Source: Pseudomonas lutea (lineage in GTDB: Bacteria > Pseudomonadota > Gammaproteobacteria > Pseudomonadales > Pseudomonadaceae). Taken from it: a DNA stretch of 64,000 nt. The notes below the pieces were generated by a model. That model worked only from the letters and a program-made list of their open reading frames with translations, made no database searches and was not told where the DNA came from. Shown here piece after piece: positions 1 through 11,632 of this stretch. The stretch lies in assembly GCF_000759445.1 (NCBI RefSeq), contig NZ_JRMB01000002.1, positions 1,550,001 to 1,614,000 on the forward strand. The letters are read 5' to 3'. Position 1 is the first letter of the stretch. Every line of letters starts with the position of its first letter. The position numbers and the translations under genes are program-made.

Positions 1-215
1 GCGTTGTCGTACTGGGCAGCGGATACGCCGACAGTGACCGGCTCGAAGCGGGCGATGGCCTTGGCCAGAGCGACGTGGTCGTTCTGCACCGGCTTGCCGC
101 CCAGGCGCCAGTTGTCCGGGCGCTCTGGCCAGACCATCCAGATTTGCGTTTGCGGCGCCCATTCGGCTGGCATGTAGAAACCATCGGCGCGGGGGGTGCT
201 GTTGAGAGTAGTCAC
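1..215 (-). CDS. aguA: Agmatine deiminase (agmatine iminohydrolase), N-terminal part, cut by window edge
   Basis: Reverse-strand translation from a GTG at 215 reads [20 protein letters not shown], then [16 protein letters not shown], the characteristic N-terminus of Pseudomonas agmatine deiminase. About 71 codons are present and the frame is open to base 1. The enzyme converts agmatine to N-carbamoylputrescine and ammonia in the arginine-decarboxylase route to putrescine, in the cytoplasm. The Cys-His-Asp/Glu catalytic residues lie beyond the window. A GGAG about 11 bases upstream supports the GTG start. The gene lies downstream of, and in the same direction as, the large kinase/lyase fusion, separated by about 160 bases that contain a terminator-like hairpin. 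Confidence 0.9.
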   Translation of the reverse strand, partial: MTTLNSTPRADGFYMPAEWAPQTQIWMVWPERPDNWRLGGKPVQNDHVALAKAIARFEPVTVGVSAAQYDN

Positions 216-332
216 AGTAATCAGAACTCCATGAACGACGAAGACGCCCAGGCCTGCGAAGAAAACCTGCCAGACGATAAAAATCGAATTTAAACACAGT
301 TAACCGGAATTTGCCGCGCCAGCCAGTAAAAT

Positions 333-352
333 TAGCCGATATTTATCGGCTA
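333..352 (-). terminator. Hairpin between the fusion gene and aguA, possible terminator
   Basis: TAGCCGAT (333-340) and ATCGGCTA (345-352) form a perfect 8-bp stem with a 4-base loop, 22 bases past the stop codon of the upstream minus-strand gene. On the minus strand it is followed by ATTTTA, a weak U-tract. It could end the fusion-gene transcript before aguA. Confidence 0.5.
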
Positions 353-374
353 TTAACGCAAGGTGTCTGCTGGC

Positions 375-3302
375 TTAACCCTCTAGCTCACTCAGCACTC
401 TGGACACGCTGTCGACGAAGAAGTCCACGCTGCGCCGAGTGGTGACCATGGGCGGTTTGATCTTGAGGACATTGAGGTAGTCCCCAGTCGGCTGCATGAA
501 GATGCCCAGCTCACGTAGCCGATCACACAGGTAAGTCGTTTCCTCGGTGGCAGGTTCCAGCGTCTGGCGGTCGCGCACCAGCTCAAGGCCCAGATAAAAG
601 CCGGAGCCGTGGGCCGCCCCTGCGAGCGGATGTTTATCGATCAGCGCCAGCAAGCGGTCCTTGAAGTAGTCGCCCACCACTCGTGCGTTTTCCCACAGTT
701 TTTCTTCTTCCATGACATCGAGTACGGCCATGCCGATGCGGCAACTGACCGGGCTGCCGCCCGACGACGAAAAGAAATACCCTTCGGCTTCCAACGCTTC
801 GGCAATGTCGCGGCGGGTGATGACGGCACCCAGCGGATGCCCGTTGCCCATTCCCTTTGCCATGGTGATGATGTCCGGTACCACGCCCTGCTCTTCGAAA
901 CCCCAAAAGTAGTGGCCCAGACGGCCGTAGCCCACTTGGACCTCGTCGGCGATGCACACGCCGCCATGGGCACGGACCTTGGCGTAGACCTGTTGCAAAT
1001 AACCTGGCGGCAGGGAGATCCCGCCCGCATTGCCGTACACCGGCTCGCAGATGAAGCCGGCCAACTGACGCCCCTTCTCCGCGAGCGCATGCAGATGAGC
1101 CTCCACGCTGCGCAGGTAAAACGGCGTACTGTCCGCCCCCCGAAACTCACCGCGATAGGTGTTCGGCGCGATCACCGGATGCACCCACTCCGGACGCGTG
1201 CTCAAGGCTTGCGGGTTGTCGGCGATAGACGTGGAAATCGCATCGGTCGCCACTGACCAGCCGTGATAAGCCTCTAGTACGCTCAGGACATCTCGACCAC
1301 CGCTGTAGGCCCATGCCAGACGAATGGCCAGATCATTCGCCTCGGTACCGCTGTTGACCAGAAACACCCGATCCATGCCGGCAGGCGCCAGCTTCAACAG
1401 TCGCTCGGAAAACTCGGCAACGCTCGCGTAATGAAAACGCGAGTTGGTGTTCAGCAGCGACCACTGCTGCGCCGCGACCTGGGCCATGCGCGGATGGCCG
1501 TGACCCAGCACCGCTACGTTGTTGAGCATGTCCAGATACGAGCGACCGTGCATGTCGATCAAATGGTTGCGCCAGCCGCGCTCGATCTGCGGCGGGGTCT
1601 GGTAATAATATTTTTGCGAACGGGCAAAACTGGCATCGCGCCGGGCAAGCAACGCAGCGGCATCTGCCAATGCGGGCGCATCGCAATCGAACCCCAGCAG
1701 CCCCTTGGGCGAGGGACACAGCGCACGCCAGGCCGCCGATTTTGAGGGCGCGGTAAACAGCGGCGGGCTCACGTCCGGTTCGGAGCACAATTGCACGATC
1801 AATGCGCCGCTGCTTCGCCCGATCACAGCACCTGCATCGAACTCGGCGGCATCGGAGCCGGAATCGCACTGCACGCCCCACAGTCGCAGGCTCCATTCAG
1901 CGTTCACCAGCAACAGCGCGCCATCTGCGGTAAGACGCAGGCGTCCCTCAAAAGGCGCATGGACAGGTGTGCCGAGAGGGATATGCAATTCAGTGTGCAG
2001 CGCAAAAGTGTCCGGCTCCTTTGCGAAGTCGGGCAACGTGCGGGACAGTCGGTACTCACCGTAACGACTCGCGGCCAAGCCGTCGCGCTGTGCCGCCTCG
2101 GCAAGCAGACGTTCGTCGACCCCGCCGAGTTCCCAATTGCCGGCCACAAAGTGCTCGCTCAGCACCCCTAGGTCGACGAGGGTAAACGCTTGCCCGCTCA
2201 AGCTTGGCAGCAGCGCAGAAAACGCGGGCTCCTGGTCGGCTGCTTCCGACTCACCCACAGCGTTCAGAATCGCAGCCTCCATCAGGGCGATGGGCACCGA
2301 TGTGGCAACATCGAAAATATTCCACTCACTCGCCAGGTTCGCCTGAATGTAAGCGTTATCCGGTTCGATGCTTGCCTGTTGCTCGCTGCCTAACACCAGG
2401 ACGGCCGAACGGGCGACGATCAATGGCCACAGCGCCAGAAGCTCCTCGCTTTGCAGCGGATTAATACGGTGATAAGCCTGAACCGCGGACAGGATGAAGA
2501 ACGGATCGCCGTCGGCGTGGTGCAGCAGCGCAGCGCAGGTCACCGAGAGCTCCGCGATTCGCCAGGTGCGAACCAGATCTCCGAAATCAATCAGGCCTTG
2601 CAGCTGCCATCGGCGATGGTCATCTCGCGACCAGACCACGTTGTATTCGGTGATGTCCATGTGGATGGCTTGCGTTGGGAGAGACGCTTCCAGCGGCAGT
2701 AAATAAGCCTGCGCTTGCTCGGCTGCCTCGGCGATGCAGGCACGCTTGTCCGCATCGGTGATGACCGGCAGCAGGTGCTCGATCAACGCGAAGGCGTGGC
2801 GCGGGTCCCATTGCAGCACCCGCTCCAGGCCTGGATGCTCGAATCCGGCCAATGCCACATCGACATGGGCGCAGAGCTGCGCCAGGCCGGTCACGGTATG
2901 CCGGTCCAGATGCGCGACGTGGGCCAGCGAGTGTCCGTCGATGAACTCAAGCAGGCGCAGATGCACCGGCTTGCCGTTGTGCTCGATGGTTAAAAGATCG
3001 TCGCCGTTCAGCGCAGGCATCACCGCCGGGACTCGCACCGACGGCACACCGCTCAAGTGACGCAGCGCAGCATGCTGGGCCTCAAGCTCGGTCGTCGCGT
3101 AATCACCGTGGCAGATTTTCAATACGAACCGGCGACCATCGCCCGCCTCCAGTCGGAAGTTGCAGTCCTGATGACTGCCCAGCGCTTTCAAAGCCCCCGC
3201 CAGCCCGTAATGCGTCATCAGCCATTCGGCAGCCTGCGCTGCATCCACATCCGGGCATGGCAGACTGGAGCGACGGATCAAGGTATCGAGTGGCAGCGAC
3301 AT
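375..3302 (-). CDS. Three-domain fusion: APH-type kinase, degenerate M23-like domain, class III PLP aminotransferase/phospho-lyase
   Basis: The 975-residue protein has three parts. Residues about 25-300 are an aminoglycoside-phosphotransferase-like kinase, with K62, the Brenner motif HMDITEYN (214-221) and the metal-binding DFG (239-241). Residues about 440-540 resemble an M23/LytM beta domain (LHIPLGTPVHAPFEG) but lack its full zinc site. Residues about 560-975 are a class III PLP enzyme with NSGTEAND, DEVQVGYGR and the Schiff-base lysine K816 in AKGMGNG. ATG at 3302 is chosen because AAGGA precedes it by about 8 bases; an in-frame ATG at 3332 lacks this. Family knowledge: the kinase and PLP domains resemble vertebrate hydroxylysine kinase and the AGXT2L ammoniophospholyases, so kinase followed by phospho-lyase on an amino alcohol is the best inference. 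The substrate is unknown, and simple transamination remains possible. Confidence 0.85.
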   Translation of the reverse strand: MSLPLDTLIRRSSLPCPDVDAAQAAEWLMTHYGLAGALKALGSHQDCNFRLEAGDGRRFVLKICHGDYATTELEAQHAALRHLSGVPSVRVPAVMPALNGDDLLTIEHNGKPVHLRLLEFIDGHSLAHVAHLDRHTVTGLAQLCAHVDVALAGFEHPGLERVLQWDPRHAFALIEHLLPVITDADKRACIAEAAEQAQAYLLPLEASLPTQAIHMDITEYNVVWSRDDHRRWQLQGLIDFGDLVRTWRIAELSVTCAALLHHADGDPFFILSAVQAYHRINPLQSEELLALWPLIVARSAVLVLGSEQQASIEPDNAYIQANLASEWNIFDVATSVPIALMEAAILNAVGESEAADQEPAFSALLPSLSGQAFTLVDLGVLSEHFVAGNWELGGVDERLLAEAAQRDGLAASRYGEYRLSRTLPDFAKEPDTFALHTELHIPLGTPVHAPFEGRLRLTADGALLLVNAEWSLRLWGVQCDSGSDAAEFDAGAVIGRSSGALIVQLCSEPDVSPPLFTAPSKSAAWRALCPSPKGLLGFDCDAPALADAAALLARRDASFARSQKYYYQTPPQIERGWRNHLIDMHGRSYLDMLNNVAVLGHGHPRMAQVAAQQWSLLNTNSRFHYASVAEFSERLLKLAPAGMDRVFLVNSGTEANDLAIRLAWAYSGGRDVLSVLEAYHGWSVATDAISTSIADNPQALSTRPEWVHPVIAPNTYRGEFRGADSTPFYLRSVEAHLHALAEKGRQLAGFICEPVYGNAGGISLPPGYLQQVYAKVRAHGGVCIADEVQVGYGRLGHYFWGFEEQGVVPDIITMAKGMGNGHPLGAVITRRDIAEALEAEGYFFSSSGGSPVSCRIGMAVLDVMEEEKLWENARVVGDYFKDRLLALIDKHPLAGAAHGSGFYLGLELVRDRQTLEPATEETTYLCDRLRELGIFMQPTGDYLNVLKIKPPMVTTRRSVDFFVDSVSRVLSELEG

Positions 3303-3575
3303 GGACAGGTCCTTAGAGAGTGGCCTGAACACTATCGCCAGTTGCGCAGCCGTTAATCAACCCCTGGACGCCGGCGTCAACAAACCCTCGCCCTGGCCGA
3401 TGAACCTCCGAGCCGTTAAGCAGGTGAAACACCTGCGGCGGTTTTATGGCGCTAATTGCGATGGGCCATCAATTAATATCATCGCCTGTGGGCGGTTTGC
3501 TCCTTGCGCGAGGCGGCGACGCCCCACAAGCTATGCCTCATCGTCTTACATCTTTCCAGGGAAGAAGGCTTACCC
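3303..3575. other. Divergent intergenic region between the fusion gene and rmlB
   Basis: These 273 bases separate two divergently transcribed genes, so they should hold both promoters. The part from about 3455 to 3490 is AT-richer than its surroundings. I see no REP element, no confident promoter hexamer pair and no convincing small gene. Confidence 0.4.
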
Positions 3576-4655
3576 ATGCGAATTCTTGTTACTGGTGGCG
3601 CCGGCTTCATCGGCTCTGCACTGATCCGTCATCTGATCAACAACACCAAGCACGACGTCCTCAATTTCGACAAGCTGACCTACGCCGGCAATCTTGAGTC
3701 GCTGCAGGGCGTTGCCACTAACACCCGCTATGAGTTCGTGCAAAAGGACATCGTTGACCAGGCAGCCGTGAGCGAAGTGCTTGCGCGCTTCAAGCCTGAC
3801 GCAATCATGCACCTGGCGGCCGAATCCCACGTCGACCGTTCCATCGACGGCCCGTCGGAGTTCATTCAGACCAACATCGTTGGCACCTATAGCCTGCTGG
3901 AAGCCACCCGCAGCTACTGGCTGACGTTGCCTGAAGCCGATCGTGCGGCGTTCCGCTTCCACCACATCTCCACCGACGAAGTGTATGGCGACCTGCATGG
4001 CGTGGACGACCTGTTCACCGAAACCACTCCTTATGCACCAAGCTCGCCTTACTCGGCCAGCAAAGCGGCGTCGGACCATCTGGTTCGCGCTTGGCAGCGT
4101 ACGTACGGTCTGCCGGTGGTGGTCACCAACTGCTCGAACAACTACGGCCCGTTTCATTTCCCCGAGAAGCTCATCCCTCTGGTGATTCTCAACGCGCTGG
4201 CCGGAAAGAAACTGCCGGTGTATGGCAACGGCCTGCAAGTACGCGACTGGCTGTTCGTCGAAGATCACGCCCGCGCGCTGCTCAAGGTCGTCACCGAGGG
4301 CAAGGTCGGCGAGACCTACAACATCGGCGGTCACAACGAACAAAAGAACATCGACGTCGTTCGCGGTATCTGTGCACTGCTCGAAGAACTGGCGCCTGAA
4401 CAGCGCAAAGGCGTGGCCAACTATGCGGACTTGATCACCTACGTGACCGACCGCCCTGGCCATGACATGCGCTACGCCATCGACGCCAGCAAAATTGAAC
4501 GCGAACTGGGCTGGACACCGGAAGAAACATTCGAGTCCGGCCTGCGCAAAACCGTGCAGTGGTACCTCGACAACCTCGAATGGTGTCGCAACGTGCAAGA
4601 CGGCAGTTATCAGGGCGAACGCCTGGGCACCAACGTGAAGGAACTGATCGCATGA
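3576..4655 (+). CDS. rmlB: dTDP-glucose 4,6-dehydratase
   Basis: The 359-residue protein is a full-length extended SDR enzyme that converts dTDP-glucose to dTDP-4-keto-6-deoxyglucose, the second step of dTDP-L-rhamnose synthesis. The NAD-binding GGAGFIG is at 7-13, the catalytic T133-D134-E135 triad is present, and the YxxxK pair is Y159/K163 (SPYSASKAA). ATG at 3576 is chosen over a frame extension to 3504 because the Rossmann fold begins immediately (MRILVTGG) and GAAGAAGG lies just upstream. It is the first gene of rmlBACD and its stop overlaps the rmlA start (ATGA), indicating translational coupling. Confidence 0.97.
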   Translation: MRILVTGGAGFIGSALIRHLINNTKHDVLNFDKLTYAGNLESLQGVATNTRYEFVQKDIVDQAAVSEVLARFKPDAIMHLAAESHVDRSIDGPSEFIQTNIVGTYSLLEATRSYWLTLPEADRAAFRFHHISTDEVYGDLHGVDDLFTETTPYAPSSPYSASKAASDHLVRAWQRTYGLPVVVTNCSNNYGPFHFPEKLIPLVILNALAGKKLPVYGNGLQVRDWLFVEDHARALLKVVTEGKVGETYNIGGHNEQKNIDVVRGICALLEELAPEQRKGVANYADLITYVTDRPGHDMRYAIDASKIERELGWTPEETFESGLRKTVQWYLDNLEWCRNVQDGSYQGERLGTNVKELIA

Positions 4656-5527
4656 CAAAGGGAATTATTCTGGCTGGCGGTTCGGGCACGCGCCTGCACC
4701 CGATCACCCTCGGGGTCTCGAAACAGCTGCTGCCAATCTACGACAAGCCGATGATCTACTACCCGATCTCCGTGCTGATGCTGGCCGGCATCAAAGACAT
4801 CCTGGTGATTTCCACTCCGCTCGACCTGCCGCAATACAAGGCACTGCTCGGCGATGGCAGCCAGTTCGGCGTGCACTTTCACTACGCCGAGCAGCCCAAG
4901 CCGGACGGGCTGGCGCAAGCGTTTCTGATTGGTGAAGAGTTCATCGGCGATGACTCGGTGTGCCTGATTCTGGGCGACAACATCTTCCACGGTCAGCATT
5001 TCAGCGAGCAGCTCAAGCGCGCGGCGGACAACACCTCAGGCGCGACCGTGTTCGGTTACTGGGTCAAGGATCCAGAGCGCTTCGGCGTGATCGATTTCGA
5101 TGAGAACGGCCACGCGCTGTCCATCGAAGAAAAACCCAAGGCGCCCAAATCCAGTTACGCCGTGACCGGTCTGTACTTCTACGACAACGAAGTCATCCAG
5201 ATCGCCAAGGACGTCAAACCGTCCCCGCGGGGTGAGCTGGAAATTACCGACGTCAACAATGCCTATCTCAAGCGTGGCGACCTGCGCGTCGAGCGCTTCG
5301 GTCGCGGTTTTGCCTGGCTCGATACCGGCACCCACGACAGCTTGCTGGAGGCATCCCAGTACGTGCAGACCATCGAGCACCGTCAGGGCTTGAAGGTCGC
5401 CTGCCTGGAAGAAATCGCTTACCAGAACGGCTGGATTGACCGCGCCCACCTGTTGAACCGTGCTGACTATTTCGGCAAGACCGGTTACGGTCAGTACCTG
5501 TTCAAGATCGCAGGGGAAAATCAGTGA
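4652..5527 (+). CDS. rmlA: Glucose-1-phosphate thymidylyltransferase
   Basis: The 291-residue protein has the nucleotidyltransferase signature GGSGTRLHP at 9-17 and the catalytic lysine region GVSKQLLP (K24). It makes dTDP-glucose from glucose-1-phosphate and dTTP, the first and feedback-controlled step towards dTDP-L-rhamnose. The ATG at 4652 overlaps the rmlB stop by four bases, and the rmlC GTG overlaps this gene's stop in the same way. The length is normal for the family. Confidence 0.97.
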   Translation: MTKGIILAGGSGTRLHPITLGVSKQLLPIYDKPMIYYPISVLMLAGIKDILVISTPLDLPQYKALLGDGSQFGVHFHYAEQPKPDGLAQAFLIGEEFIGDDSVCLILGDNIFHGQHFSEQLKRAADNTSGATVFGYWVKDPERFGVIDFDENGHALSIEEKPKAPKSSYAVTGLYFYDNEVIQIAKDVKPSPRGELEITDVNNAYLKRGDLRVERFGRGFAWLDTGTHDSLLEASQYVQTIEHRQGLKVACLEEIAYQNGWIDRAHLLNRADYFGKTGYGQYLFKIAGENQ

Positions 5528-6069
5528 AAGTCGTCACCAGTGAGTTGCCTGAAGTCCTCATCATCGAACCTAAAGTGTTCGGCGATGAGCGAGGCTTCTT
5601 CTACGAAAGCTTCAACGCCCGTGCCTTTGCCGAGGCCACCGGGGTAAGTGATGCGTTCGTACAGGACAATCACTCACGTTCGCAAAAAGGCGTGCTGCGC
5701 GGCCTGCATTACCAGATCGAAAACCCTCAGGGCAAACTCGTGCGAGTAACCGCTGGGCGCGTGCTGGACATCGCTGTGGACATTCGCCGCAGCTCGCCAC
5801 ATTTCGGCAAATGGTTCGGGCTCGAATTGTCTGCCGAGAATGCGCGACAGCTGTGGATTCCCAAGGGCTTTGCCCACGGGTTCGTGGTGCTGAGCGACTA
5901 CGCGGAATTCCTGTACAAAACCACCGATTACTACACGCCGTCTGCTGAACGTTGCATTCGTTGGGACGATCCGGATCTGGCCATTGACTGGGGCCTGGAC
6001 GAGGCGCCGCAGTTATCGGCCAAGGATCAGGTGGGCAAAAGCCTGAAAGAAGCGGACCTGTTTCCATGA
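5524..6069 (+). CDS. rmlC: dTDP-4-dehydrorhamnose 3,5-epimerase
   Basis: The 181-residue cupin epimerase catalyses the third step of dTDP-L-rhamnose synthesis. The signature VLRGLHYQ, with catalytic H62, is present, followed by the family motifs [19 protein letters not shown] and FAHGF. Translation starts with a GTG embedded in the rmlA stop, and the stop overlaps the rmlD start, so all four rml genes form one tightly coupled operon. Confidence 0.96.
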   Translation: MKVVTSELPEVLIIEPKVFGDERGFFYESFNARAFAEATGVSDAFVQDNHSRSQKGVLRGLHYQIENPQGKLVRVTAGRVLDIAVDIRRSSPHFGKWFGLELSAENARQLWIPKGFAHGFVVLSDYAEFLYKTTDYYTPSAERCIRWDDPDLAIDWGLDEAPQLSAKDQVGKSLKEADLFP

Positions 6070-6947
6070 ATGCGCCCCTGCGGATTCTGATCAGCGGGCA
6101 GCACGGCCAAGTGTCCCAAGCGCTACAGCAGCGCCTGCAGCACTTGGGCGAGCTGATCGTGCTGGGACGGGATGATCTGGACTTGAGCCAGCCAGAATCC
6201 ATTCGGCCGGTGGTTCGGGACGTCAAGCCGGATCTGATCATCAATGCGGCCGCTCACACGGCTGTGGATCAGGCTGAAAGCGAGCCGGAACTGGCGTTCG
6301 CCATCAACGCCCTGTCTCCGGGAGTGTTTGCAGAGGAGGCCGCTGCATTGGGCATTCCGCTGATCCACTACTCCACTGACTACGTGTTCGACGGCAGCAA
6401 GCAAGGCTTGTGGACCGAATCCGATGCGCCTAACCCGCTGGGCGTTTATGGCAGCAGCAAGCTTGCCGGCGAGCAGGCAATCGCAGCAGTCGGAGGGCAG
6501 CACCTGATTTTGCGCACCAGCTGGGTGTATTCCCTGACCGGGCGCAACTTTTTGCTGACCATGCAGCGCTTGTTGCAAGAGCGCGACAAACTGACGATCG
6601 TTGCGGATCAGATTGGCGCGCCCACGTGGGCCGGCACCATCGCCGCCAGCACACTTGGGCTGATCGAGCGCTGGCGTGACGGAACGCCAGGGGCATGGGG
6701 CGTCTACCATCTGACGGCCAGCGGAGAGACCTCGTGGTTTGGCTTCGCACAGGCGATTGGTCAGCAATTGATCAAGCACGGCAAACCGTGCGCAGCCCTC
6801 GAACCCATCCCTTCGAGTGCGTACCCGACGCCCGCCGGCCGCCCGCTTAATTCGCGCCTGGATTGCAGCCGCTTGCAGCGTGAATGGGGCGTCAGCCAGC
6901 CCGACTGGCACGATGCGTTGCTGGAGTGCTTAGCGCTGCAGCGGTAG
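6066..6947 (+). CDS. rmlD: dTDP-4-dehydrorhamnose reductase
   Basis: The 293-residue SDR enzyme catalyses the last, NAD(P)H-dependent step to dTDP-L-rhamnose. It has GQHGQV (11-16) for cofactor binding and Y128/K132 in YGSSKLAGE. The ATG overlaps the rmlC stop (ATGA). The product feeds LPS and other rhamnose-containing polysaccharides. The operon order here is rmlB-A-C-D. No clear terminator was seen in the 89 bases before dctB. Confidence 0.96.
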   Translation: MNAPLRILISGQHGQVSQALQQRLQHLGELIVLGRDDLDLSQPESIRPVVRDVKPDLIINAAAHTAVDQAESEPELAFAINALSPGVFAEEAAALGIPLIHYSTDYVFDGSKQGLWTESDAPNPLGVYGSSKLAGEQAIAAVGGQHLILRTSWVYSLTGRNFLLTMQRLLQERDKLTIVADQIGAPTWAGTIAASTLGLIERWRDGTPGAWGVYHLTASGETSWFGFAQAIGQQLIKHGKPCAALEPIPSSAYPTPAGRPLNSRLDCSRLQREWGVSQPDWHDALLECLALQR

Positions 6948-7036
6948 GCATAATGGGCCGACTCGATGTCGAGCGGCTGCGACCGACTGGATCGTCCGCA
7001 GCCGCCCTGCATCGCAACGAACCCACCGGCGATTCC

Positions 7037-8847
7037 ATGATCAGCACGCACACCCTTCCCCGCCGCCCCCGCTGGCGCAGCCTTGCTCTGTTGGCGCTGA
7101 TCCTCGCCCCGCTGTTGTGGCCGCTCGAACGCCTGGCCGAACACTATTACCGCAATGAACTGCTGAGCCAGAACCGGCAAACGCTGGACCTGTACGTCGC
7201 CAACCTGCTGGGTACGCTGCATCGCTACGAGGTCCTGCCACAGATTCTCGGCGACCTGCCCGGCTTGCGCGCGACCCTGGCAAACCCGCAGAACACCCAG
7301 GCCCAAGCCGAAGCCAATGTGCTGCTGATGAACACCGCCAAGCAGACCGGCGCAGAAGTGATCTACCTGATGGCGCCCAACGGCGACACCCTCGCCGCCT
7401 CGAACTGGGACAAGCGCGACAGCTTCGTGGGCCGCAACTTCGCCTTCCGCCCGTATTTCAGCAACGCCATGGCCGGCAACCTGGGTCGCTTCTTTGGCCT
7501 TGGCACGACGTCGGCCAAACGCGGTTATTTCTTTGCTGCGGCCGTGCGCGATGGCGACACGGTGATCGGTGTGCTGGTGGTCAAGGTCGACCTGGACCTC
7601 ACCGAAACCCTGTGGGGCAAAACGCCGGAACAACTGCTGGTCACCGACCACAATGGGGTGGTGATCCTCACGTCCAACCCGGCGTGGCGTTTTCGCGCCA
7701 CTCGGCCGCTCAGCGCAGAAGAAAAGCAGGCCATCGTCGCCATCCAGCCCTACCCGACCCGGGACCCGCGCCCGCTGCAGCTGGATGAAAACGGCTGGCT
7801 GAAGCAAACCCAACAGATCGACGAGACCGGCTGGAGCGTCAACATCCTCGCCCCGCAAGTGCTGGTCTCCAGGCCGGTGAGAACCGTGGTAGCCATTGGC
7901 GGTGCGACATTGCTGGTGCTCATGCTCTTGCTGGGGCTGATGATGCAACGGCGGCGGCATTACCTGGACCGCATCAACTTCGAGGCCAAGGCGCGGCGCG
8001 AGCTGGAGGTGCGTGTGGCCGAACGGACGCGTGACCTGGAGGGCGTCAACCAGCGCCTGCGTCAGGAGGTACTGGAGCGCGAACAGGCGCAGCAGGAGCT
8101 TTTCCGCGCCCAGGATGAACTGGTTCAGGCGGGCAAGCTGTCGGCGCTGGGCACCATGTCAGCAAGCATCAGCCACGAGCTCAATCAGCCGCTGGCGGCG
8201 ATTCGCAGCTATGCCGAAAACGCTGAGGTGCTGCTCGATCATCAGCGCACGGAAGACGCACGCGGCAACCTCAAGCTGATCAGTGAACTCACCGGGCGCA
8301 TGGCGTCGATCATCGCGCACCTGCGCGCCTTTGCCCGACGCGACCGTCACGCACCCGAAAGCGTGGCGCTGCAACCGGCGCTGGATGACGCACTCGCCCT
8401 GCTCGCCAAACGGCGGCGAGGCATGGAAGTGGAGTTGATCCGTGACCTGCCGGCCGCGACATTGTGGGTGCAGGCCGGCGAAACGCGTTTGCGTCAGGTG
8501 CTGGGCAATCTATTGGCCAATGCGCTGGATGCGCTGACCGAGAAAGGCCCGCCGCGCAAACTGTGGATCAGTGCCGCGTACAACGCCGAAGAGGTCAGCC
8601 TGTACATCCGGGACAATGGCCCGGGGTTTTCAAAAGAAGCGCTAGAGCATGCGCGAGAGCCGTTCTTCACCACCAAGACGCGCACCCAGGGGCTCGGCCT
8701 GGGCCTGGCTATTTGCGATACGCTGATGCGCGCACTGGGCGGCGAATTGTTGTTCGCCAATCATTCGGAAGGCGGCGCACTGCTGACGTTGCGCATGCGC
8801 ACGGGCGCCTCGGGCGTCAACCTTCAACCGTCAGAGGACCTATCTGC

Positions 8848-8851
<4 letters not shown>
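7037..8851 (+). CDS. dctB: C4-dicarboxylate sensor histidine kinase DctB
   Basis: This 604-residue membrane kinase has TM1 at about 14-30, a periplasmic double-PAS-like sensor (about 35-280, with NFAFRPYF and KRGYFFAAAV as in dicarboxylate-binding DctB), TM2 at about 283-303, and a coiled-coil linker. The dimerisation domain follows with phospho-acceptor H380 in SISHELNQP, then an ATPase domain with DNGPGF and GLGLGLAICD boxes. It senses succinate, fumarate or malate and phosphorylates DctD. ATG at 7037 fits the N-terminal membrane helix, although its ribosome site is weak. The stop overlaps the dctD start by four bases. Confidence 0.92.
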
Positions 8852-10219
<1,368 letters not shown>

Positions 10220-10227
<8 letters not shown>

Positions 10228-10687
10228 CTTGCACCACCTGACCGCTGCTGACCTCGAAGCGGTGCTGCATCACGACATTCCGCTTACCCGCGAGATGGGC
10301 ATCCAAGTGCTCGGCTGGCAGAACCATCAACTTCGGCTGCGCTTGCCCCTGGCACCGAACATCAACCACAAGAGCACGCTGTTCGGCGGCAGCCTCTACT
10401 GCGGCGCCGTGCTGGCAGGCTGGGGCTGGCTGTATTTGCGTCTTAAAGAAGCAGGGATCGATGACGGTCACATCGTGATTCAGGACGGGCAGATCAGCTA
10501 TCCGCTGCCCGTTAGACGGGATGGAGTCGCGGTGTGCGAGGGCACGGACGAAGCCAGCTGGGAGAAATTCATCAAGCTCTACCAGCGTCGCGGCCGCGCG
10601 CGAATGACCCTGAACACCCGGATCATGGCCGAAGGCTCAGAAGAGACGGCTGTGGAATTCGTCGGACAGTTCGTGCTGCACCGGTGA
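10220..10687 (+). CDS. YiiD C-terminal-type hotdog thioesterase
   Basis: The 155-residue protein matches the stand-alone thioesterase domain found at the C-terminus of YiiD, with LAPNINHKSTLFGGSLYCGAVLAGW as the hotdog signature region. It has no GNAT domain. The ATG lies 8 bases inside the end of dctD, so it is probably translated with dctBD, although a role in dicarboxylate use is not established. The acyl substrate is unknown. Confidence 0.8.
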
Positions 10688-10740
10688 CCTGACCGCCTGC
10701 ATTTTCTGGCCTGGAGGCCGCAGCGCTCGGCGCAAACTAT

Positions 10741-10765
10741 TGTAGGAGCGCGCTTGCCCGCGAAA
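10741..10765. repeat. Single REP element (GCGCGCTTGCCCGCGA type)
   Basis: A copy of the Pseudomonas REP family with core GAGCGCGCTTGCCCGCGAA lies about 55 bases after the thioesterase stop. It may stabilise the 3' end of the dctBD-thioesterase transcript. Confidence 0.85.
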
Positions 10766-10822
10766 GATTACTACCAGCGAATCAGAACGTGACACACCAA
10801 GAGAGGTTGAGGTATGACGTCC

Positions 10823-11561
10823 GTAGGAGCCGGCTTGCTGGCGAACGCAGTCGCCCAGCGCCACCTGCATTGCCTGACACACCGCGTTCGCGGGCAAGCG
10901 CGCTCCTACACCGGATTTGCGACGGACAGGTATCGGCCGGGTATGACGTCCGTAGGAGCCGGCTTGCTGGCGAACGCAATCCCCCCAGCGCCATCAGCGT
11001 TGCCTGACAGAACGCATTCGCGTGCAACTACGGGCCTACACCGAATTTGCGGCGAATGACATATCACCGGTGCACGACGTCCGTAGGAGCCGGCTTGCTG
11101 GCGAACGCAATCTCCCAGCGCCATCTGCATTGCCTGACACACCGCATCGCGGGCAAGCGCGCTCCTACACGGGGTGGATGACGTATCACCGGTGCACAAC
11201 GTCCGTAGGAGCCGGCTTGCTGGCGAACGCGATCCCTCAGCGCCACCTGCATTGCCTGACACACCGCATCGCGGGCAAGCGCGCTACTACACCGGATTTG
11301 CGGCGAATGACATATCACCGACGGAATGAAATCCGTAGGAGCCGGCTTGCTGGCGAACGCAATCGCCCAGCGCCACCTGCATTGGCTGGCACAACGCATC
11401 GCGGGCAGGCGCGCTCTTACACCGGATTTGCGGCGGACAGGCATCGGCCGGGAATCGGCCGGGTATGACGTCCGTAGGAGCCGGCTTGCTGGCGAACGCA
11501 ATCGCCCAGCGCCACCTGCATTGCCTGACACACAGGGTTCGCCAGCAAGCCGGCTCCTACA
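10823..11561. repeat. Tandem REP array, about 130-bp period, six units
   Basis: Six units begin with GTAGGAGCCGGCTTGCTGG at about 10823, 10952, 11083, 11205, 11335 and 11474, spaced 122-139 bases apart. Each is followed about 65 bases later by an inverted partner. Three partners match GCGGGCAAGCGCGCTCC (at about 10890, 11147 and possibly-derived copies after), two are near matches (about 11266 and 11398), and the one at about 11018 is degenerate. The final partner (11537-11561) is a true inverse of the first type. Most units therefore pair two different REP families. The linkers are also conserved (CCCAGCGCCACCTGCATTG), so whole units were duplicated. Short open frames across it are repeat artefacts. 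Confidence 0.9.
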
Positions 11562-11632
11562 GGTTCAACGGCGGGCCTACGTGAGCGGTACCCACAGTCG
11601 TCAGCAGTCAGCAATGGGCAATCGGCAGTCCC

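Noticed and set aside
11022..11531. Overlapping frames of 118-155 codons on both strands in the REP array
   Set aside because: They consist of translated REP repeats with recurring identical peptides and no independent support.
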